Shown: positions 34,989 through 47,044 of the stretch, in pieces
Numbering within the stretch: position 1 is the stretch's first letter
Layout: every line of letters begins with the position of its first letter
Assembly: GCF_904849725.1 (NCBI RefSeq)
Contig: NC_058521.1
Span: 343,898,638-343,962,637, forward strand
Length of the DNA: 64,000 nt
Source: Hordeum vulgare subsp. vulgare
Lineage: Eukaryota > Streptophyta > Magnoliopsida > Poales > Poaceae
Reading direction: 5' to 3'
The notes under the pieces: generated by a model
The model's input: only the letters and a program-made list of their open reading frames with translations
What the model was told of the DNA's origin: nothing
Databases searched by the model: none
Made by a program: the position numbers and the translations under genes

Positions 34989-36041
34989 TTGTTTCCTTCA
35001 GGATATTGTAGGGATGAAGAAGGTCCTCGGGATCCGCCTTTGATTATAGAGGTTATGTTAGAAATTGAGAGGAACAAGCGTGCCACCAACCGTCTATTGG
35101 AGCACATTGAGAAGAATACAGCCCATCAGCGCAATGAGCTAATATCCATCAGATACTTCATCAAATTGAATCCGCCCACCTTCCATCATTCCAATGAGCC
35201 ACTAGATGCAGATGATTGGCTCCGAAGTATCAGCAACAAGCGGCGTTATGCAAAAGTGGCTGAAGGAGACAAGGTTACATATGCCACATATCACCTTGAA
35301 GGTTCTGCTAGTCTATGGTGGGAGGACTTTGAGGCCATGCGTCCTGCAGGCCAAGTTACTTCATGGAAGGAGTTTTGTGAACATTTTCGTGAGCATCATA
35401 TTCTGCAGGCCCGGGTAGATCGGAAGCAAGAGGAGTTTTGCAATTTGTCTCAAGACAAGATGGATGTGGTTGCTTATAGTTGTGCGTTTGGACGCCTCGC
35501 GCGTTATGCACTAGAAAAAGTATCCACAGATGCCAAGAAGCAAGCTAAATTCAGGAAAGGTCTTAACCCAAAGCTTCGCCATGATCTCATTCTGCATGAG
35601 TTCATCAGTTTCGAGGTTCTTGTGAACATAGCCATCCAAGCACAAACAAGCGGAATGACCTACGAGGTATCTCGCAAGCACAACCGTGATGTTGGATCAT
35701 CTTCAATTTCTATGTCTCATAAGCACAGGATATGGGTCCGGAATGCAGGTCTTCCTCTGAGATATGTACCGAGGCCATCCTATGTGTCTCCTCGTTTGCC
35801 GATGCAATGTGTTTCCAATAACAACCTCCTCAACCAAGTGTTCAACCCAGATCCACGTCCTATTTATGGAGCATGCTTCAAGTGTAGCCGGCGAGGACAC
35901 TATTCCAGGGATTGTCCTCTGCGTGGTATGTTCCACCCCCATAAGGAATGGGTGTTGTTCATTGCGAGCCACCAACAAAGAAGCTTACTGAAAGGTAAGT
36001 TGCTCCAACTTGTAGATGAGTGCACCATCTATCTGCATTAG
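34989..36041 (+). pseudogene. Gag of the chromovirus-like element
   Basis: An open frame of 350 codons. A retrotransposon gag (capsid) domain spans roughly residues 70-215 (SASLWWEDFEA near the start, FRKGLNPKLRHDLI near the end). A CX2CX4HX4C zinc knuckle follows at residues 296-309 (C296, C299, H304, C309), which binds the element RNA. The knuckle is the usual gag end. The frame then leaves the pol frame: pol resumes in a different phase overlapping this ORF's last codons, so a frameshift near 36000 has separated a normally continuous gag-pol. Gag packages RNA in cytoplasmic particles. The domain itself looks intact, but the polyprotein is broken. Confidence 0.88.
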
Positions 36042-37255
36042 AAGCTCAAGATGATGATGATGTCGTGCTTAATACGCTTCTTGTCAATTCTCTTCCGGCT
36101 ACAGCTCTATTCAACTCAGGAGCATCCCACTCCTTCATCTCTCAATGTTATGCCTCCTTGCATAACATTGCTTTCGAAGATATGCCATTCCCATTAGTAA
36201 TTCAGGCTCCAGGTTCCAAATGGCAAACTAACGCAGTAAGCCATGGGAACCAAATCCTTGTCGATGGTTTAGTATTCCTTGCTTCTCTGATAGCCCTCAA
36301 AACCTCAGATATCAATATAATTTTGGGGATGGACTGGATGACAGCTCATCATGCCAAAATTGATTTTTTCTCTACGACTATTCAGCTTACCCATCCTTCT
36401 GGCCACATAGTCAATGTCTCGTCTGGTATTTCAAAACGCCAGATATATGCCCTCAATGCCAATCCTCTTCCAGACCTTGAAAACATTCCGGTAGTCAGTG
36501 ACTTCTCGGATGTCTTTCCAAAAGAACTACCAGGTGTTCCACCTGATAGAGAAGTAGAGTTTGTCATAGAACTTGTTCCAAGAACCTCTCCAATTGCTAG
36601 AAGAACCTATAAGATGTCTCCCCAAGAATTAGCTGAGCGTAAGATCCAACTCGATGAATCTTTGAAGAAAGGTTTCATACATCCTAGTTCTTCTCCTTGG
36701 GCTTGTCCTGTCCTCGTTGTCGAGAAGAAGGATGGTACGGATCGGATAGTTGTAGATTATCGACCGGTTAATCTGGTCACGATAAAGAACAAATATCCGC
36801 TCCCCAGGATAAACAATTTGTATGGTCAGCTTGCTGGATCTGCAGTCTTTTCCAAGATGGATTTGAGAATAGGTTATCATCAAATCAAAATTAGGAACGG
36901 GGACATTCCTAAGACTGCCTTTGTCACTCGTTATGGCCAATATGAGTACACCGTCATGTCCTTCGGTCTAACCAATGCCCCAGCCGCCTTCTCTCGCTTA
37001 ATGAATACGAACTTCATGGATTACTTGGACAAATTCGTCATGGTTTATCTCGATGATATTCTAACTTACTCTAAGAACAAAGAAGAATTTGCCGAGCATC
37101 TTAGGCTGGTATTGATGAAACTTCGAGAGCACCGCCTTTACGCCCAATTCTCTAAATGTGAATTCTGGTTGCCAGAAGTGACCTATCTAGGCCACGTAAT
37201 TTCTGCGAAGGGTATTGTTGTCAATCCCGAGAGAGTTCAGGCCGTTCTTGATTAG
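36020..37255 (+). pseudogene. Protease and reverse transcriptase of the chromovirus-like element
   Basis: The frame holds an aspartic protease motif [10 protein letters not shown] at residues 31-40 and an RT domain from about residue 190. RT motifs visible are [32 protein letters not shown] and the catalytic YLDD (37046-37057). The RT turns element RNA into DNA. In the protease motif the catalytic Asp is replaced by Asn (codon AAC, 36113-36115); the family consensus is DSGA. The frame ends at TAG 37253-37255, where family members have Trp before TPP; 37271 onwards continues in the same phase. This copy is therefore inactive at two points. Confidence 0.9.
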
Positions 37256-38104
37256 ACTCCACCTGAATCGATGAAGCAAGTTAGGAGTTTCCTAGGCTTA
37301 GTGAGCTATTGTCGCCGTTTCATTGAGAACTTCTCCAAAGTTGCCAAACGTCTTACTGAACTCCTCAAGAAAGATAAGAAGTTCGAGTGGACTCCATGTC
37401 AGGAAAGTTTTCAGGAGTTGAAAAGACGACTAACTATTGCCCTGATACTTGTGCCCCCATATTTCACAAAGGACTTTATTATCTTTTGTGATGCCTCACA
37501 TCAAGGACTTGGATGCATTCTTTTGCAAGATCATCATGTGATTGCCTACGCATCCCAAGAGTTGCGTTCACATGACGAGAATTATCCAACACATGATCTG
37601 GAACTTGCCGCTGTAGTTTATGCACTGTTAACCTGGCGACATTACCTCCTCGGTAATTGTTGTGAAATATACACTGATCACCATAGTCTCAAGTATATAT
37701 TCACCCAACCGGATTTGAATCTCAGGCAAAGACATTGGGTTGAGTTGGTCACGGACTACGACTTAGGAATATCTTACACCCCAGGGAAAGCCAATGTCAT
37801 GGCTGATGCACTAAGTCGTATATCCTATTGTAACAACCTCATGTTGCTACAAAGTCAACCACTTATCCATGAAGAGTTTCGTAAGCTTAATCTTCACATT
37901 GTTCCTCAAGGATTCTTTTCCACCTTGGTGGCGAAACCGACTCTTCAGAATCAGATCATAGAACCTCAGAAACATGATACGGGAATTTCCCGCATCAAGA
38001 GCAGCATTGCCAAAGGAGTTGTTGGTCGTTTCTTGGTAAATGATAAAGGTGTTGTATTATTTGAGAATCGTTTAGTGGTTCCCAAGAAGCAACAACTTCA
38101 ATAA
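37256..38104 (+). pseudogene. RT thumb and RNase H of the chromovirus-like element
   Basis: The same phase as the RT continues: [19 protein letters not shown] is the RT thumb/connection, and [14 protein letters not shown] starts RNase H, with the later acidic residues in ELAAVVYAL and [11 protein letters not shown] and a final ADALSR. RNase H removes the RNA strand during reverse transcription. The frame stops at TAA 38102-38104 and is open again immediately after. All main RNase H acidic positions appear kept. Confidence 0.88.
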
Positions 38105-39377
38105 TTGATCCTCAAGGAAGCTCATGAATCTCCTCTCATGATTCATCCTCGTAGTACTAAGATGTATCAGGACCAACGCCAGAGGTTATGGTGGATCCAG
38201 ATGAAGAGAGAAATCGCTCAATTTATTGCTAACTGTGATGTTTGTCATCGCGTTAAGGCAGAGCATCAAAGGCTTGCTGGCACCCGTCAGCCCTTGGCTA
38301 TTCCCGAGTGGAAATGGGACAAGGCGGTATGGATTTCATCACCGGCTTTCCAAAGACTAAGAAAGGGAATGATGCCAGCTTCGTGGTCATCGATCGTCTT
38401 CCAAAAGACGCTCATTTCCTTCCAGTTCGAGAGAGTATAAATGCTAGTCAGTTAGCAGACCTATATATTTCTTGAATAGTTTCCCTTCATGGTGTTCCTC
38501 TAGAAATCAATTCAGATCATGGAAGTCTTTTCACCTCTCTATTTTGGGAAAGCTTCCAAAATGCTATGGGAACTCATCTCTCCTTTAGCACTGCTTATCA
38601 CCCTCAGTCAAGTGGTCAAGTAGAAAGAGTTAATCAAATTCTTGAGGATATGCTCAGAGATTGTGTTATCTCATTCGGAATGAACTGGGAGAAATGTCTT
38701 CCATTCGTCGTGTTTTCTTATAACAACAGTTTCCAGTCTAGTCTGGGCAAAGCTCCTTTCGAGGTTCTGTATGGACGAAGATGTTGAACGCCATTAAGCT
38801 GGTCAGAAACCGGTGAAAGACAATTCTTTGGACCGGATATGATCCAGGATGCAGAAGAGCAAGTTCGCATCATTCGTGAGAATTTAAAAACCACCCAATC
38901 TCGTCAGAAGAGTCAATATGACCGTCGTCATAAGGAAGTAAGTTATGAAGTTGACGAGAAGGCTTACCATCGGGTTTCACCTCCTAAGGGTACCATTGTT
39001 TTGGTATCAAGGGCAAGTTGGCTCCTCTTTACATTTGTCCTTTCCGCATTATCGCTAAACAAGGAGAAGTTGCCTACTAATTGGAACTACCCTCTCAGCT
39101 TTCCAAAGTTCATGATGCATTCCACGTTTCTCAACTCAGGCGTTGCTTCAAGGATCCAATCCGCGAAGTGGACCACGAAATGCTTGATCTCCAAGATGAC
39201 CTTTCCTATCGAGAATATCCCACTTGTATTCTTGATGAAACAGAGTGCAGCACTCGACATCGCAACATCAAGTTTCTCAAGGTTCAGTGGTCTCATCATT
39301 CCAAGGATGAAGCAACCTGGGAGCGTGAAGATCGTCTTTGGCTTGAGTACCCCGATCTCTTCCCGACTATGCCTTGA
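38105..39377 (+). pseudogene. Integrase of the chromovirus-like element, with chromodomain-like end
   Basis: The HHCC zinc finger is visible (H in KEAHES, H in MIHPRS, then CDVC, 38105-38290). A frameshift near 38325 moves the DDE core to another phase; a TGA at about 38474 follows. Core parts NSDHGSLF and YHPQSSGQVERVNQ remain (38500-38630), with another stop at 38785-38787. A further phase change near 39030 leads to the C-terminal segment 39081-39377. There the sequence FLKVQWSHHSKDEATWERED resembles the chromodomain-type tail that targets chromatin. The reading frame is cut at 39375 by the Fatima-like LTR, whose own TGA supplies the stop. The remaining few codons lie at 48583 onward. Confidence 0.88.
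39370..39374. other. TSD of the Fatima-like element, left
   Basis: TGCCT, repeated exactly at 48578-48582. Confidence 0.93.
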
Positions 39378-40907
39378 TACGTCCATTTTGCATCATGCTT
39401 TCATGTTGATATTTATTGCTTTATGGGCTGTTATTACACTTCATGGTACAATACTTATGCCTTTTCTCTCTTATTTTAGAAGGTTTACATGAAGAGGGAG
39501 AATGCCGGCGGCTGGAATTCTGGCCTGAAAAACAAGAAAGTTTGAGATACCTATTCTTCGCAACTCCAAAAGCTGTGAGAATCAACGAGGAATTATTTTT
39601 GAAATTTATAAAAAATACTGGGCTGAAGAAGTACCAGAGGGGAGCCACCAGGAGGCCACAAGCCTGCTAGGCGCGGCCTACCCCCTGGCCGCGCCTAGGG
39701 GGCTTGTGGGCTCCTTGTTGGCCCTCTGGCTCCCCTCTTTTGCTATAAGAAGGGTTTCGTTCCAGAAACAAATCAGGAGGAGGCTTTCGGGAGGAACCGC
39801 CGCCGCCACGAGGCTGAACTTGAGCAGAACCAATCTAGAGCTCCGGCAGGGCCATCCTGTCGGGGAAACTTCCCTCACGAAGGGGGAAATCATCGCCATC
39901 GTCATCACCAACACTCCTCTCATCATAGAGGACTCATCACCATCAACATATTCATCAGCACCATCTCATCTCCAAACCCTAGTTCATCTCTTGTAACCAA
40001 TCTCCGTCTCGCGACTCCGATTGGTACTTGTAAGGTTGCTAGTAGTGTTAATTACTCTTTGTAGTTGATGCTAGTTGTATTACTCGGTCGAAGATTATAT
40101 GTTCAGACCATTGATGCTATTCAATACCTCTCTGGTCATGAATATTATTATTCTTTGTGAGTAGTCACTTTTGTTCTTGAGGACATGGGATAAGTCATGC
40201 TATAAGTAGTCATGTGAATTTGGTATTCGTTCGATATTTTTATGCGTTGTATGTTGTTTTTCCTCTAGTGGTGTTATGTGAAGGTCGACTACATAACACT
40301 TCACCATTATTTGGGCCTAGAGTAAGGCATTGGGAAGTAATAAGTAGGTGATGGGTCGCTAGAGTGACAGAAGCTTAAACCCTAGTTTATGGGTTGCTTC
40401 GTAAGGGGCTGATTTGGATCCACTAGTTTAATGATATGGTTAGACTTTGTCTTAATTCTTCTTTCGTAGTTTCGGATGCTTGCGAGAGGGGTTAATCATA
40501 AGTGGGATGTTTGTCCAAGTAAGGGAAATATCCAAGCACCGGTCCACCCACATATCAAACTATCAAAGTAGCGAACGTGAACCATATGAACATGATGAAA
40601 ACTAGCTTGGCATAAATTCCCATGTGTCCTCGGGAGCGCTTTACCTCCTATAAGAGTTTGTCCAGGCTTGTCCCTTGCTACAAAAGGGATTGGGCCATCT
40701 TGATGCACCTTTGTTTCTTTCGCTACCTGTTACTTGCTACTTTCTACGAATCATCTTATCACACAACTATGTGTTACCGATAATTTCAGTGCTTGTAGAG
40801 AATACATTGTTGAAAACCAATTGTGTGATCCTTCTGCTCCTTGTTGGGTTCAACACTCTTAGTTATCAAAAGGACTACGATAGATCCCCTACACTTGTCG
40901 GTCATCA
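39375..40907 (+). repeat. Fatima-like 5' LTR
   Basis: 1,533 bp, TG...CA ends. It contains a perfect 12-bp inverted repeat CTAGGCGCGGCC/GGCCGCGCCTAG at 39667-39698 with an 8-base loop. A hand comparison of the first 430 bases with the 3' LTR shows about 30 differences including short indels. TATA-like GCTATAAGAAGG occurs near 39743. Confidence 0.93.
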
Positions 40908-40918
40908 AGACTCTTTTT

Positions 40919-40936
40919 TGGCGCCGTTGCTGGGGA
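40919..40936 (+). other. Primer-binding site (tRNA-Asp)
   Basis: TGGCGCCGTTGCTGGGGA, 11 bases after the LTR end. It matches the known Athila-type tRNA-Asp primer site with one mismatch. Confidence 0.85.
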
Positions 40937-41013
40937 GTGAAGCGCCTTTGGTAAGTGGAATTTGGTAAGGAAACATTTATATAGTGTGCTGAAATTTATT
41001 GTCACTTGTCACT

Positions 41014-41625
41014 ATGGAAACTAATCCTTTGAGGAGCTTGTTCTGGGTATCTTCACCTTGAATGGAAGCACAAAGAGTTGCTCGTCAACCTGCTGCACCT
41101 ACTGAAAATATTTGCTATGCATTTCCTTAGGGTATGCTAGAGAAACTATTGGCTAATCCTTTTACACGAGATGGAACATCACATACCGACTTGTATCTAA
41201 TCTATGTAGATGAAGTTTGTGGTTTTTTTTAAGCTTGCAGGTTTTCCCGAGGATGTGGTCAAGAAGAAGGTCTTTCCCTTATATTTGAAGGATAAAGCAT
41301 TGACATGGTATAGGCTATGTGATGATACTGGATCATGGAAGTACAACCGATTGAAATTGGAATTTCATTAAAAGTTTTATCCTTTGCATTTGGTCATCGT
41401 GATCGGATTTATATTTATAATTATTGGCCTCGTGACAGAGAAAGTATTGGTCAAGCTTGGGGTAGGCTTAAATCAATGTTATATTCATGCCCCAACCATG
41501 AGCTCTCGAGAGAAATTATCATTCAGAACTTTTATGCTCGGCTTTCTCATGATAATCGCACCATGCTTGACACTTCTTGTACCGGTTCTTTTATGAAGAG
41601 AGATATTGAGTTCAAATAGAATTTA
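41014..41625 (+). pseudogene. Gag N-terminal part of the Fatima-like element
   Basis: An ATG at 41014 opens a frame that stops within about 15 codons; open pieces in shifting frames follow, the best at 41335-41619. The latter contains RESIGQAWGRLKSMLYSCPN, the conserved capsid-domain region of Athila gag. The tract TTTTTTTTAAGC near 41223 is a likely frameshift site. Gag should make the particle shell; here it is too broken. Confidence 0.75.
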
Positions 41626-42612
41626 TTGGAAAGAATAAAACGCAACTCTGAAGATTGGGAGTTTGAAGAAGGTAAGGAGTCAGGTATGAATCTCAAGTTT
41701 GATTGCGTTAAATCCTTTGTCGAAACAAATACTTTTTGTTATTTTAGCGCTAAATATGGACTTGACTCTGACATAGTAGCTTCATTGTGTGAATCATTTG
41801 CTGCTCATATTGATCTCCCTAAAGAGAAGTGGTTTAAATATCATCCTCCCTTAGAAGTCAATGTAGTTAAACTCAATCCAGTTGAAGAGAAAGTCATTGC
41901 CTATAATGATCCTATTGTTCCTAGTGCTTACATTGAGAGACCACCTTTCCCTGTTAGAATAAAGGATCATTCTAAAGCGTCAACTGTGATACGTAGAGGC
42001 TACATTAGAACACCTACACCCCCTGAGAAAATTAGAGTTGAACCTATCATTGCTATTATCAAAGATCTCCTGTCCGACAATGTTGATGGCCATGATATTG
42101 ACTTATCAGAAGATGCTGCTAAAATTGCTAAACCACATGCTAGAGATAAACGTAGGCATGTTGTTGGCACGCCTATTGTTTCTGTTAAGATAGGAGATCA
42201 TTGTTATCATGGTTTATGTGATGTGGGTGCTAGTGTTAGTGCAATACCTCAATCTTTATATGATGAAATCAAAGACGAGATTGTACCTGTCGAGATGGAA
42301 CCTATTGATGTCACTATTCAGCTTGCCAATAGAGATATTATCTTCCCTTTGGGAATTGTTAGAGATGTTGAAGTCTTGTGTGGTAAAACTAAGTATCCTG
42401 CTGATTTTTTCGTTCTTGCTACCACACAAGATACTTTTGTCCCGTCATATTTGGTAGACCTTTTCTCAATATTATCAATGCTCATATTGACTGTGAGAAG
42501 CAAACTGTCACTGTTGGCTTTGAAGGTGTGTCACATGAGTTCAATTTCTCCAAGTTTGCTAGACAACCTCATGAAAAAGAGTTGTCTAGTAAGGATGAAA
42601 TTATTGCTCTAG
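41626..42612 (+). pseudogene. Gag C-terminus and aspartic protease of the Fatima-like element
   Basis: A 328-codon frame. The last third holds the protease: DVGASVSAIP begins with the catalytic Asp at residue 199 (codon 42220-42222), so this active site is kept. The usual closing motif (GRPF-like) falls near 42450, where the frame shifts; the last residues of this ORF are out of phase. RT continues in a different frame from 42528. The first two thirds are gag C-terminal sequence with no clear zinc knuckle. Confidence 0.82.
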
Positions 42613-44501
42613 CTTCCATTGTTGTGCCTCCTGCTGATACTTTAGAGCAATACTTGCATGAGCATGAAAATGATACGCATATGGATGAAAGGAATGAGAT
42701 AGATAGAGTTATCTTTGAACAACATCATATCCTTAAGAATAATTTGCCTATTGAACTTCTTGGAGATCCACCCCCACCAAAGGGTGATCCCGTGTTCGAG
42801 CTTAAACAGTTGCCAGATACTCTTAAGTATGCTTATCTTGATGAAAAAGAGATATATCCTGTTATTATTAGTGCTAGACTCTCAGAGCATGAAGAAAAGA
42901 TGTTACTAAAAACTCTGAGGAAGCACCGTGCTACTATTGGATATACTCTTGATGATCTTAAGGGCATTAGTCCCACTCTATGCCAGCACAAGATTAAAAC
43001 TGATCCTGATTCCAAACCAGTTGCCAATCATCAATGGAGATTAAATCCTAAGATGAAAGAGGTAGAAAGAAAAGAAATACTAAAGATCGTGGAAGCAGGT
43101 ATTATCTATCATGTTGCTCATAGTGATTGGGTAAGTCTGGTGCATTGCGTCCCTAAGAAGGGAGGTATTACCGTTGTCCCTAATGATAAGGATGAATTGA
43201 TCCCACAGAGGATTATTACTGGCTATAGGATGGTGATTGATTTTAGGAAATTGAATAAGGCCACCAGGAAAGATCATTACCCCTTGTCTTTTATCGACCA
43301 AATGCTAGAAAGACTGTCTAAACACACACACTTCTACTTTCTAGAAGGTTATTCTGGTTTCTCCCAAATACCTGTTGCATAATCTGTTCGGGAGAAAACC
43401 ACTTTTACCTGCCCTTTCGGTACCTTTGCTTACATACGAATGCCTTTTGGCTTATGTAATGCACCTGCTACCTTTCAAAGATGTATGATGGCTATATTCT
43501 CTGACTTTTGTGAAAAGATTGTTGAGGTTTTCATGGATGACTTCTCCGTTTATGGGTCTTCTTTTGATGATTGCCTCAGCAACCTTGATCGAGTTTTGCA
43601 GAGATATAAAGATACCAATCTTGTCTTGAATTGGGACAAATGCCACTTTATGGTTAATGAAGGCATCGTCTTAGGACATAAAATTTCTGAAAGAGGTATT
43701 GAAGTCGATAAGTCTAAAATTGATGCTATCGAGAAAATGTCATGCCCCACAGATATCAAAGGTATAAGAAGTTTCCTTGGTCATGTTGGTTTCTATAGAA
43801 GGTTCATTAAATACTTCTCTAAGATTTCTATGCCTCTTACCAATCTCTTGCAAAAGGATATTCCTTTTGATTTTGACGATGATTGTGAGGAAGCCTTCGA
43901 AATACTTAAGAAGGCCTTGATAACTGCGCCTATTGTTCAACCACCTGATTGGAACTTATCTTTTGAAATTATGTGTGATGCTAGTGATTATGTTGTTGGT
44001 GTTGTTCTAGGACAAAGAGTTGATAAGAAGTTGAATGGTATTCACTATGCTAGCAAAACTCTAGACAGTGCCCAAAGAAACTATGCTACTACGGAAAAGG
44101 AATTTTTAGCAGTCGTGTTTGCATGTGAAAACTTCAGGTCTTACATTGTTGATTCCAAAGTCACTATTCACACTGATCATGCTGCTATTAAGTATCTCAT
44201 GGAAAAGAAAGATGCTAAACCTAGACTTATCAGATGGGTTCTCTTGCTACAAGAATTTGATTTGCATGTTGTTGATAGGAAGGGTGCTGAGAACCCCGTA
44301 GCAGATAACTTGTCTAGGTTGGGGAATGTTCTTGATGACCCACAACCTATTGATGATAGCTTTCCTGATGAGCAATTAAATGTCATCAAAGCTTCACGTA
44401 GTACACCGTGGTATGCTGATTATGGAAATTATATCATTGCGAAATATATACCACACCTAGTTTCACATACCAGGAAAAGAAGAAATTCTTCTTTGATTTG
44501 A
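42528..44501 (+). pseudogene. Reverse transcriptase and RNase H of the Fatima-like element
   Basis: One phase runs from 42528, broken only by TAA at 43380-43382. RT motifs are [36 protein letters not shown] and catalytic FMDD (43530-43541, FMDDFSVYG). The thumb is [18 protein letters not shown]. RNase H starts with [14 protein letters not shown] and includes [11 protein letters not shown] and [10 protein letters not shown]. The frame leaves phase near 44490. All catalytic acidic residues I can identify are present; the stop at 43380 alone would prevent a full RT. It belongs to the Athila clade by motif style. Confidence 0.9.
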
Positions 44502-45581
44502 GACATTACTTTTGGGATGATCCTCACCTTTATAAGGAAGGAGTAGATGGTGTTATTAGACGTTGTGTACCTGAACATGAACAGCGACATAACTGCACAC
44601 AAGGTATTGCAATCAGGTTTCTATTGGCCCACTCTCTTCCAGGACGCCCGTAAGTTTGTCTTGTCTTGTGATGAATGTCAAAGAATAGGTAATATCAGTA
44701 AACGTTGGGAAATGCCAATGAATTATTCACTTGTCATTGAACCATTTTATGTTTGGGGTTTTGATTATATGGGACCTTTTCCAAAATCCAACGGGTATAC
44801 TCATATCCTAGTTGTTGTTGACTACGTTACTAAGTGGGTAGAAGCTATCCCAACTAGTAGTGTTGATCACAACACCTCTATTAGGATGCTTAAAGAAGTT
44901 ATTTTCCCTAGATTTGGAGTCCCTAGATATTTGATGACTGATGGTGGTTCACATTTCATTCATGGTGCTTTCCGTAAAACGCTTGCTAAGTACGATGTCA
45001 ATCATAGAACTGCATCTCCCTATCATCCTTAGTCCAGTGGTAAAGTAGAGCTAAGCAATAGAGAGATTAAACTAATTCTGCAAAAGACTGTTAATAGGTC
45101 TAGAAATAAGTGGTCTAAGAAGCTTGATGATGCACTGTGGGCTTATAGAACTGCCTATAGGAATCCCATGGGCATGTCTCCATACAAAATGGTTTACGAC
45201 AAAGCATGTCATTTACCTCTTGAGCTAGAACATAAGGCTTATTGGGCAATCAAAGAGCTCAACTTTGATTTCAAACTTGCTGGTGAGAAGAGTTTATTTA
45301 ATATTAGCTCACTTGATGAATGGAGAGCTCAGGCATATGAAAATGCCAAGTTCTTCAAAGAAAAGGTTAAGAGGTGGCATGATAAAAGGATACAAAAGCG
45401 TGAGTTCAATGTAGGTGGTTATGTCTTCCTATATAATTCTCTCTTAAGATTTTTTGCAGACAAGCTTATCTCCAAGTGGGAAGGTCCTTACATTGTTGAG
45501 GAAGTATATCGTTCCGGTGCCATCAAGATCAACAACACGGAAGGTAATTTTCCGAGAGTGGTAAATGAGAAAAGAATCTAG
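44502..45581 (+). pseudogene. Integrase of the Fatima-like element
   Basis: After a short out-of-phase part holding the first zinc-finger residues, the frame at 44547-45032 carries the finger's CDECQ and the core (GFDYMGPFPKSNGYTHILVV, then TDGGSHFIHGAF). TAG at 45030-45032 replaces a codon in the YHP(Q)SSGK motif, and the same phase continues to 45581 with the C-terminal part (HKAYWAIKELNFDFK, then SKWEGPYIVEEVY). The DDE residues visible are D in FDYMG, D in TDGG and E in KVELSN. Integrase joins element DNA to the target. This region is the template against which the older fragment at 11095-13765 was recognised. Confidence 0.9.
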
Positions 45582-47030
45582 CTTGGGGAAGTTTCCGCGG
45601 TATCGTATCACCATCACATGTTTTGCCTTTACCTTTTTCCTAGCTCGTTCCTTTTTGGTTTTATCTTTCTCTAGTAGAATAAAGTTTTTAGTTTGTTCTA
45701 GGTTTGAGTTTTGCTTTGTGTCACCCCCAATGTATTCGAGCTCGTGAGTCATATAATAAAGAGTGTTCTAATTGAGGGCCTTGTGTCATGCCATGATCAA
45801 GAGTGTGATAAAAGAACAAAAGCATGAAAGATTATGTAATGATCTTATGGGAAGTGATGGCTTCACATATAAAAAGAACGTTGATTGAAACTTGTTGAGG
45901 GTGGATAAACGTAGACCTTGGTCATTGTTGCAATTAATAGGAAGTGATAAAGAAGGAGAGGTTCACATATAAATATCATCTTGGACACCATCTATGATTG
46001 TGAACACTCATTAAACTATTACATGCTTAGAAGTAGATGTTGGACAAGTAAGACAACATAATGAATTATGTTTGCTTGCTGTCGAACAAAGTTATATGAC
46101 TAGAGATCCCTTAGCATGTGACGATTGCTTCCACCTCATATGAGCCAAAACTTCCGCACTAAGTAGAGATACTACTTGTGCATCCATAAACCCTTAACCC
46201 AGTTTTGCCATGAGTGTCCACCATACCTTCCTATGGATTGAATAAGATCCCTCAAGTAAGTTGTCATCGGTGCAAGCAATAAAAATTTCTCCCAAATATG
46301 TATGATCTATTAGTGTGTGGAAAATAAGCTTTGTAGGAACCAGTGATGAGGAAGACATAAAAGCGACAGACTGCATAATAAAGTTCTTTATCACAGGAGG
46401 CAATATAAAGTGACGTTCCTTCACACTAAGAGGTCCATATCCAAACCTCAAAAGCGCATGACAACCTCTGCTTCCCTCTGCGAAGGGCCTATCTTGTACC
46501 TTTATGTTTTTTTCCTTAAAATGTCATGGTGATCGACACCAATTCCTTATTTCGCCTTTACCTTGGCTAACGTCATGTGGAAGTAATTATTCATGAACTA
46601 TTATTGTTGACATTACCCTTGAGGTAAGTAGTTGGGAGGCGAAACTATGAGCCCCTATCTTTCTCTGTGGCCAACTGAAACTTTGATCTCATGAGTACCA
46701 CGTGAGTTTTAGCAATCGTAGGAGACGAAAGGATGATTGAGTATGTGGATTTGCTTTACAAGCTCTTATTTGACTCTTTCCGATATTATGATAAATTGCA
46801 ATTGCTTCAATGACTAAAGGCTATTGGTTGTTAATTCTAATAAGGTTCTTGATCCATACTTTACTTTGTGGAGGAATTATCACTTTAGCATGAGAGATTA
46901 TATGATGATATTGTTGTTCTGATTATGATCATGATGCCTGCATGTCGGTATTTTTTTTGTCGACACCTCTCTCTCTAAACATGTGGGCATATTTATTGAT
47001 CTCGGTTTCCGCTTGAGGACAAGCGAAGTC
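45582..47030 (+). other. Post-pol non-coding region of the Fatima-like element
   Basis: About 1.45 kb with only short ORFs on either strand. Some Athila elements carry an env-like ORF here; none is visible in this copy. Confidence 0.6.
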
Positions 47031-47044
47031 TAAGCTTGGGGTGT
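47031..47044 (+). other. Polypurine tract of the Fatima-like element
   Basis: TAAGCTTGGGGTGT lies immediately before the 3' LTR start TGATACG. Confidence 0.65.

Noticed and set aside
40919..40936. tRNA-like sequence
   Set aside because: It is complementary to a tRNA 3' end and directly follows an LTR, so it is a primer-binding site and not a tRNA gene.
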